The notes under the pieces were generated by a model. The model was not told where the DNA came from, searched no databases, and saw only the letters and a program-made list of their open reading frames with translations. Made by a program: the position numbers and the translations under genes. Shown one piece after another: positions 57,851 to 64,000 of a stretch of DNA of 64,000 nt (the first letter of the stretch is position 1; each line of letters begins with the position of its first letter). The DNA lies in assembly GCA_029204225.1 (NCBI GenBank), contig CM055093.1, forward strand, positions 1,345,699-1,409,698, given 5' to 3'. The stretch comes from Diphasiastrum complanatum. Its lineage: Eukaryota; Streptophyta; Lycopodiopsida; Lycopodiales; Lycopodiaceae.

Positions 57851-58379
57851 GTCTCTTGAATGAATAGCTTTGTGATTGAATGTTAAAGCTCTTTCCTAAG
57901 TTTTTAAGTTCTTTTTTAAGTTCTTTTTCAAGTTCTATTTAGCAGTGTTTTGATAACTTGTTCTTTTTTCTAAGTCACAACTTCTAATGTCAGGAATTCA
58001 AAAATAGTAGACTTTCACTTCAAGTTCACATGGTACAGGGTTCTGGAACTATCCTACCTGAGATGCTATGGATCATGGGTGAGTTGTTCATCACGATAGT
58101 GGATCTAGTGCATTTGCTTTGGCTTGGATGCTATGATGAATGTTATGGGGAGATAGGCTCCTTGGTGGGAGGCCTATATACTGGTCAAATCAGAGTTGGC
58201 AACGTCAAGTATGGGAAGTTGAGCCTGCATGAGATGTAGGAGAGGCAAATCATCATCAATATTTCTGGCAGATGGGCGAACTACTCAGGTATAGCCTATG
58301 GTGAGGTTTGTGTACATTCATTCATTGAGTCCTTGGTAGACTCTTGTGCTTAGTGCATGGGGAATGGATGGGGATCTAC
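57851..58379. other. Unassigned stretch
   Basis: An open frame (58030-58239, MVQGSGTILPEMLW start) has no domain I recognise. A short TTCTTTTTTAAG-type repeat lies near 57900-57930. No feature beyond this is supported. Confidence 0.35.
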
Positions 58380-59030
58380 TTTCAAGACTTATTGGGCAGT
58401 TGGATATGCTTTGACATGAGAGCATCTTGGTACAGGTGCAGGCCATGGTTGAGGACCTGATTTTGTGACCAGTGGTGTAGCAGCGAATCTACAGGTGGCA
58501 CAAGTGTTGGTACGACAGGATACCACTTATGGGCAGGCTTTGGTCATGTATTTGACGCTTTATCATTCGTGTTGGTTTGCGTGAGTGTGTGTGGGCTTGC
58601 ATGTTCCCTTGTCGCGGGAGTTTAGATATGAGTCGGAGTTTTATGTGGTTGTGCATTTGCTATAGTAAAACAAAGTAGTCATTTATGCTGATTGACTTGT
58701 CATTGTCTACTAGCTATCTATCTGGTGAAGGTGCAATCTTATGGTGGCAATAAGATTTCCTCAGGTTGAGCCTCAGCTGCTCATTTATATCAGCTTTACA
58801 GGTTCGTACTTGTAAGTGTCTTATAGGATGTCAGCCTAGCTAGATGGAGGATGTAAGTCTCATGGTGGCAGTGGGATTTTCTCAGTTTGAGCCATGTCGC
58901 TCATGTGGTTCACTTGTGGTCAAGTTGGATTGGGGACGAGTCAGTTGGTCGAGAGTATGGTGGTAGACTCTCTGTATGATCATTGTGGTTGCATGATACT
59001 TTGTGATTCAAACCTGGTGGTTTGTATATG
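58380..59030 (+). repeat. Duplicated block A2, upstream part
   Basis: It matches 26880-27500 in direct orientation, with small insertions and substitutions. Like A1 it is followed directly by the AP2 3' half, so the fusion was made before the block was duplicated. Confidence 0.85.
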
Positions 59031-59830
59031 TTATTATGCAGTGGTGATAAATATACAAAATTTCCTTTGGCCTTGTTATGAATAGATAATTTCCATGGTT
59101 CTGTGGTTGCTAAAAATGTTTTTGATTCTCTTTTTCTGGAGACAGCTTTTGCTTACGAGCTCCAATTAGAGTGAATCTTCAGGTGATGCGAAGCGAATTG
59201 TTATCAGTAAAGGTAGCGAGGATACGTACAACACTATGTTTTTATCTCAAGATTTATAGAAAGCAAGATGTCATTAATAGCTGCTAAAATCCAATCGTTG
59301 TTTGTTTCCAATACAACCAAATTTTTTCCATCTCCTTAACAATGTGCTGAAAATTCATATGTTTTCTTAGCTACATCCAACAAAGCAGTAGTAGTACAAG
59401 AATAATGCAAACATGCTTATAGGGACCTATTTGGACCAGTAGAAGATGTTGAGAATGTTATTCCCACCACTAGAAAAACCTTTCTACTCACACATGTAAA
59501 TATTCTCTTGGAAGAGCTGGAGATGGTGAGAATTTTGAAAATCCCTTCTAGCCTAAAAGTATTGATTTTTAAGATATTAGCCACTTCAATCCATCCTCTT
59601 TAAACTGTAATCGTGTTTTTAGGCCATATATGGCTAGTCAATTTGCTTCCTTATTATCCAAGAAGGATCCAAGAAGATTGATTTCATATGAAAATGTTGC
59701 AGGAAAAGCAAGTCGTACTTTATGTTAGCTCTCAACATCAATAGGGTCTGAATCATACCTTGTTATCAAATGCTCTTCAAATAGTTATGTTTGTGTTTCT
59801 TTGCTTCGATTCTAGGTAATTGTGAGAAAT
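59031..59830 (+). pseudogene. AP2 gene 3' half, decayed copy in block A2
   Basis: It is homologous to exons 6-8 of the AP2 gene at 29293-31206 and to 27505-28290. The small exon is near 59145-59212, the large exon near 59370-59520 and the last exon near 59702. The large exon has lost a stretch (near 59478) and contains stops, so it is not translatable as in the intact copy. Confidence 0.85.
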
Positions 59831-60109
59831 GGTGAGAATTATTGAGCATGGTGATTCCATTAGGTTTGAGTAATATTTAGCACTACATAACTCCTATTGT
59901 GTATGTAAGCTAAGTGATAATTAGTTTAAGAAATCCCAAATTATTTGAGAGAGAGAGAGAGAACGAGAGATCACATAATGATTGAAGTCAATTTTATTAA
60001 TTCACATTTTAGATACCTGGCCTAAAAAAAAAACCCTAAGCTTAAATATTTTAAATCTTCAATATCTCCCCGCTCTCTCAAATCTTCTCTCCTCTCACGT
60101 TCTGCAACC

Positions 60110-60158
<49 letters not shown>

Positions 60159-60423
60159 ACTCACTCGCGTCCTCTTAGTCTCTCAATCGCAGTAACCTCT
60201 CTCTCTCTCTCTCTCATCACGGTTGTAACTGGGTTATTGCTTTAGATTACTACTGCCACCTCCCGACTCTAAAACCCTCATCAATCAATAGCGTGGCAGC
60301 ACATGTTCTTGATGATCGTTCAATCCAGCTCCATAGTAAAGGGCAAATATTTAGCGATTTGTAAGGAGTGTAGCAGCCGCTCCCCAGCATTTGAATTGTA
60401 AGCATCAAAGGCATCTTTGGTGC

Positions 60424-60464
<41 letters not shown>

Positions 60465-60660
60465 GAGCCGCTCTCTCTCTCTCTCTCCATTGAGCCGAGA
60501 AAGCAAATATGAATCAGAATAAATCATACGCTTATCTGCAAACATGATACAGCTGTTTCATTGTAAGTTTCAACTACAAATAATTTTTTCTTAGGCAATC
60601 ACAATCCTCTACGTCGATTTTGTCGGTTAACTCTACATGGGAGTGAAAATTACGGGCATC
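59831..60660 (+). repeat. Copy of the AP2 5' flank with (CT)n tracts
   Basis: It matches 28291-29292 with expanded CT microsatellites (about 60112-60155, 60197-60214 and 60427-60461), plus a segment (60215-60345) not in the other copy. About 340 bases present at 28840-29180 are missing near 60550. Confidence 0.8.
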
Positions 60661-60899
60661 TATGGCAGGGAGGAGTAAGTTTAAAGGTGTTTATCACAGA
60701 AAACGAATAGGAAGATGGGAAGCAAATATCTGGTATGGAAAGAAAATATGTTAACTTATTCTCAATGACTTTCTGGTTATGAAATTACCATCCTAAATAT
60801 CGTTCATAACTCCGTTGGTCTGCTAATGCGTTAGAATTATTTTGTGGCTCAAGAATTATGATAGGGCAGCAATTAGACTTGGTCACACCAAGAAACTTG
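60661..60899 (+). pseudogene. AP2 gene 5' end, truncated copy
   Basis: The ATG and first exon are kept (MAGRSKFKGVYHRKR start, with an intact GT donor). A deletion then removes exons 2 and 3, and the exon starting NYDRA follows at 60855. The copy is cut at AAGAAACTT (60898) by sequence shared with 26640-26880. Confidence 0.9.
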
Positions 60900-60979
60900 G
60901 GTGTTTTGCTAATGATCTACTGCAGGGGACACTGATGGCGAGCACTTCATGGTGTGCTCATTTGGGAGTACAGGTTGGC

Positions 60980-61200
60980 ATTACAGCAAGGGGCCAATTT
61001 TGGACATTGGCATCGATGGGGAGGCATCTACCATCATGGGCGTGGATAAGCTATCTATAGCTTTCATGTAGTTGGCTGTATTTGCAGGAGTTTAGGCTTG
61101 GCACATGTGTTGGAATTTCCATGCTGCAGATTCTCAAGTCGTGAGATTAGGGATAAGTCTAGAATAAGTCACTCAGAGCTATATACCTCAGTACGATCAG
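60980..61200 (+). repeat. Repeat shared with 26640-26880
   Basis: It is a direct copy including GGCATCGATGGGGAGGCATC and the TATATACCTCAGTACGA end. Its order relative to the AP2 pieces is reversed compared with block A1, which shows an additional rearrangement. Confidence 0.85.
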
Positions 61201-64000
61201 GGAGACAGTGATCTCGGGATCCCATGAGCGACGACTTTGGGATATGCTTGCAGTGGCATGGTGTCGGGTGGCACATAGCCAGGGAGAGCGAGCAGATGCT
61301 AGGAGCTAGGTGGAGTAGGTGACGCTTTTGGAGTTCGGCTTGTCTAGCAGGATGGTGACCAAGATCGGAGACATCAAATGAGCATAGTATGTGGATGACG
61401 AGTCCATTGGGGTGGCACTCAGGGAGATGCTACAGTGGCTCAAGTATGATGTCATTGTATGGACAATGTTCTTCAGGTGCTGTATCATGTGTATCAATGA
61501 TGCAGACTTTGTTTATAAGCTGCATAACAAACGGCCGGATCTGGAGCTATGTGATATACAAACTTGGGAATGCCACCTACCTCACAGGGGAGATGAAATT
61601 CCTGTCTTCTCCCAATAATTGCTTACTTTTTCTGATGTTCACAAAACTAGTTCTCCATCTGCACTTGTCAGGAGCCTTATTCAAAAGCCTGAATTGAATA
61701 CGATTTAAGTTCTCCTTCCCGTTTCAGCACCTGGTGTCCTATTTGCAGTTAGCTGTTCTGGCACTCTAGTGTCTGGCAAGAAGGCAGAAGAGGCATTGAG
61801 CTCTTCAAAACATGTCATGTGTTTTTCTGTACCCAAAACAGTATTAATCTGTAGCAAGTAAAAGAGCAAGAGGTAAGGACGACGGTAGTTGCACAAGATG
61901 TTGAACACAGGAAGTTACTTCATCTCTAACTTCTAAGTTGTTGCATTGTTCCGATTCTTTTATTCAGCCACATATGATTGGTTCAGTTCCAAACTGTTAT
62001 TTAAGAACAAATGATGTTTTGGAGGTGATGCATGTTGCAATATAGGTTGTTGCAGGGACTTATCTCTGAAACTTCAAACAAACAGGTATGATGTTGTTAC
62101 ATGCAGGATTTCAATATTTTTGTTACTGGCACTTGCAATTCAATAAAAGTAGCTCGTTAATTCACAAGAGAAGGTAGTGTGCATGATGTATTAAGTGGCA
62201 AAGTCTTCAATAGTTGTCAAATCTGGTGATTTCATTTTGTCACTTCTTTTCCTCCTCTTTTTCCTTCATAAAGCAAGAAAAGTTTATGTACTTCAGTCTT
62301 TAAATGCCCATTTGTCAGCCTAGTTCTGTTTTACCACCCCAGTTGCTTTTGTATATTTCACTATTTTCCTTCTAACATTAGAGCAGTCTTAAGATCAATG
62401 TAACCAGTACTCAACATTCTTTTTCCAGTATAGGATCATGTCTGACTTTTTCAAGCTTCTAATTATCTACAAGAAAATGTGTAAGTGCAATCCTTGATGC
62501 ACAAATTATTAGAAACTACTGATGCCCAGATATCTTCTCTTGTATAGAAAATGCCAAAGAGAGCTTTATACTTACGGTTGTTTAAACAAACCTCAACAAC
62601 TCTGAATACATATTTTGATGAAAGATAGATTCCAAACGTGATGCTTTGCACTCCATAGAAATCTTCTTCTCAGCTGTCTCACTAAAGGAACTTATGTGGT
62701 ATTCATCTATTGTACAGATCATATTTGCGATGCTACTTTTTGTGTACATGCTAGAGTAGCCTGGAGATGAGTCTCTGAGGAGCTTAATGCCCTTTTTTTA
62801 AGCATGGGATTAGTTATGCATGGCTTAGTCTAATATGGAAATTGATATTTCCTTCTTGTTCTTTGAATAGAATAATGGATTTACCAGAATGTGGAGCTTG
62901 GTTTCCTTCTTTTCCTATAGTGGTAAAATTGGATACATATTCGTGAAACATGAGTATAATGGATCTATTGATGCACGTCCATTCATACGAGGATGCATGT
63001 TTGTGTCTATGGATGGGAGAAGAGTTATCATCATATAGTCTTGTCTTTCTGAAACTAAGTTCCGTGTATTTTGTGGCTATTTTATGTGTTTTGTTGGTAC
63101 ATGAACAAACAGCTTTCAAGCATTACAAGTTTACAAGTTTCTAAAGTTTTTGTGGAGTCATCATACGATTGTGGTTCTATGATCCATGGCCTTATTGTGA
63201 ATCAAGTAATGCTTATGGGTTAATAACCACATATTTCCATTTATCATTGTTCTGAACTAAAGATTCATACATCTCTTGAACTATCACATTCTAGCTCTCC
63301 TTCTTACTGGTCGAGTATATATTGTGACCTGTCTGAGTTAATCCATGTCATGGGGTCGTTACACCAAGGACTTTATCTAGAGCCTGCTGAAGTAATACTG
63401 TAAGCTTGGGCTGCACAAAAATTGGTTGTAATGCGATTAGATAGCATAACCCAAATTCGTGTTTTTTTTAAGGGGCACAAGCCATTTCCGCACATAGCAA
63501 ATTTGAGGACACCTTGAATTTCACAACTTTTGCACAACAAATTTTGGGGGCACCCCAAAATTTGGGACTCATGCATGGAAAATAGCAAAAGATTTTTGGG
63601 GAATGGAAACAAAGTGAGTTGCATGCACACTTTACTTATGCTTTTCTTTTTGAGTGGTATGCAATTGATCCATAGCAAGCATGCGTCTCATTGACGATGT
63701 GCATGACTTTCCTCTTAGTTTTTCTGTGGATTTGGGCCAAGGCCATAGCTTTATGTTGGGTTCTTCATCTGCGTCTGCTTCCGTTTCTGCCCCTGCAATC
63801 ATCTTTGATTACACCATCTCCGAGTAGACTAGTTATACCAGAATGTCGATTCCACCGAACTGATCTCCAACCCACTTGGACAATTTGATGATTGAGTAAG
63901 GCAGAAGGCATAGATACACGTTAGCGAATGAATTTTCATGCATGCATGATGTAATCCTAATGAGTGCAGTGAAAATCTTTTGCCTGCATGTCTGAACATT
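61201..64000. other. No recognisable gene
   Basis: Short open frames occur (61389-61697 and 61391-61618 in two plus frames; 62814-63119 and 63373-63678 on the minus strand). None has a domain or motif I know. I see no tandem repeat, LTR or poly(A) tail. It may be low-copy intergenic DNA or old repeats, or untranslated parts of a gene outside the window. Confidence 0.4.

Noticed and set aside
58894-59085. Small conserved frame shared with 27381-27626
   Set aside because: The similarity is nucleotide-level duplication of the whole block. The frame differs in length between copies and has no domain.

Overview
This is repeat-dominated DNA from a land plant nucleus. The plant signals are Ty1/copia elements primed by initiator Met-tRNA, Ty3/gypsy chromovirus pieces with a chromodomain tail, a fossil plant pararetrovirus (Caulimoviridae) polymerase, and an AP2-type transcription factor gene with a 31-nt mini-exon at the usual place. 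I cannot name the species. A DDE-transposase-like relic and the very high repeat load would suit a large, repeat-rich genome, but that is inference. I recognise no tRNA, rRNA or CRISPR array.

Layout. 0.4-2.9 kb: decayed endogenous pararetrovirus reverse transcriptase/RNase H and possible promoter. 3.4-6.0 kb: scrambled minus-strand copia remnant between LTR copies in opposite orientation. 6.0-9.2 kb: minus-strand gypsy 5' half (gag, protease, leader with internal tandem repeats, PBS, LTR). 10.5-15.7 kb: an LTR end with PBS, a degraded interior, then two tandem arrays (about 142-bp and about 355-bp units). 15.7-17.8 kb: broken DDE-type transposase relic. 19.5-23.7 kb: copia LTRs and a copia gag-protease-integrase pseudogene.

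23.7-45.5 kb is a mosaic of two repeat modules. One carries a gypsy-integrase-C-terminus-like remnant ('IntC module'). The other carries a short recurrent reading frame and ends in GTGGATTATCC hairpins ('hairpin module'). They recur in both orientations, form two large inverted repeats, and are interleaved with copia fragments and pieces of an AP2 gene. Inside it, at 29293-31206, lies an eight-exon AP2-domain gene that stays open with GT-AG introns throughout (predicted 225 aa). At least five truncated copies of this gene lie elsewhere in the window.

45.5-57.8 kb: a tandemly arranged gypsy element (integrase - LTR - gag - protease - RT fused to integrase by deletion - LTR). Its 3' LTR was entered by a complete, apparently young copia element (50923-56783) with a 1,316-codon polyprotein, near-identical 653-bp LTRs and a 5-bp target duplication. 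58.4-61.2 kb: a second copy of the block that leads into the AP2 gene, ending in a truncated AP2 5' end. 61.2-64 kb: no recognisable gene.

Functionally, only two loci look potentially active: the AP2-domain gene and the nested copia element. Nearly everything else is decayed or chimeric mobile DNA.
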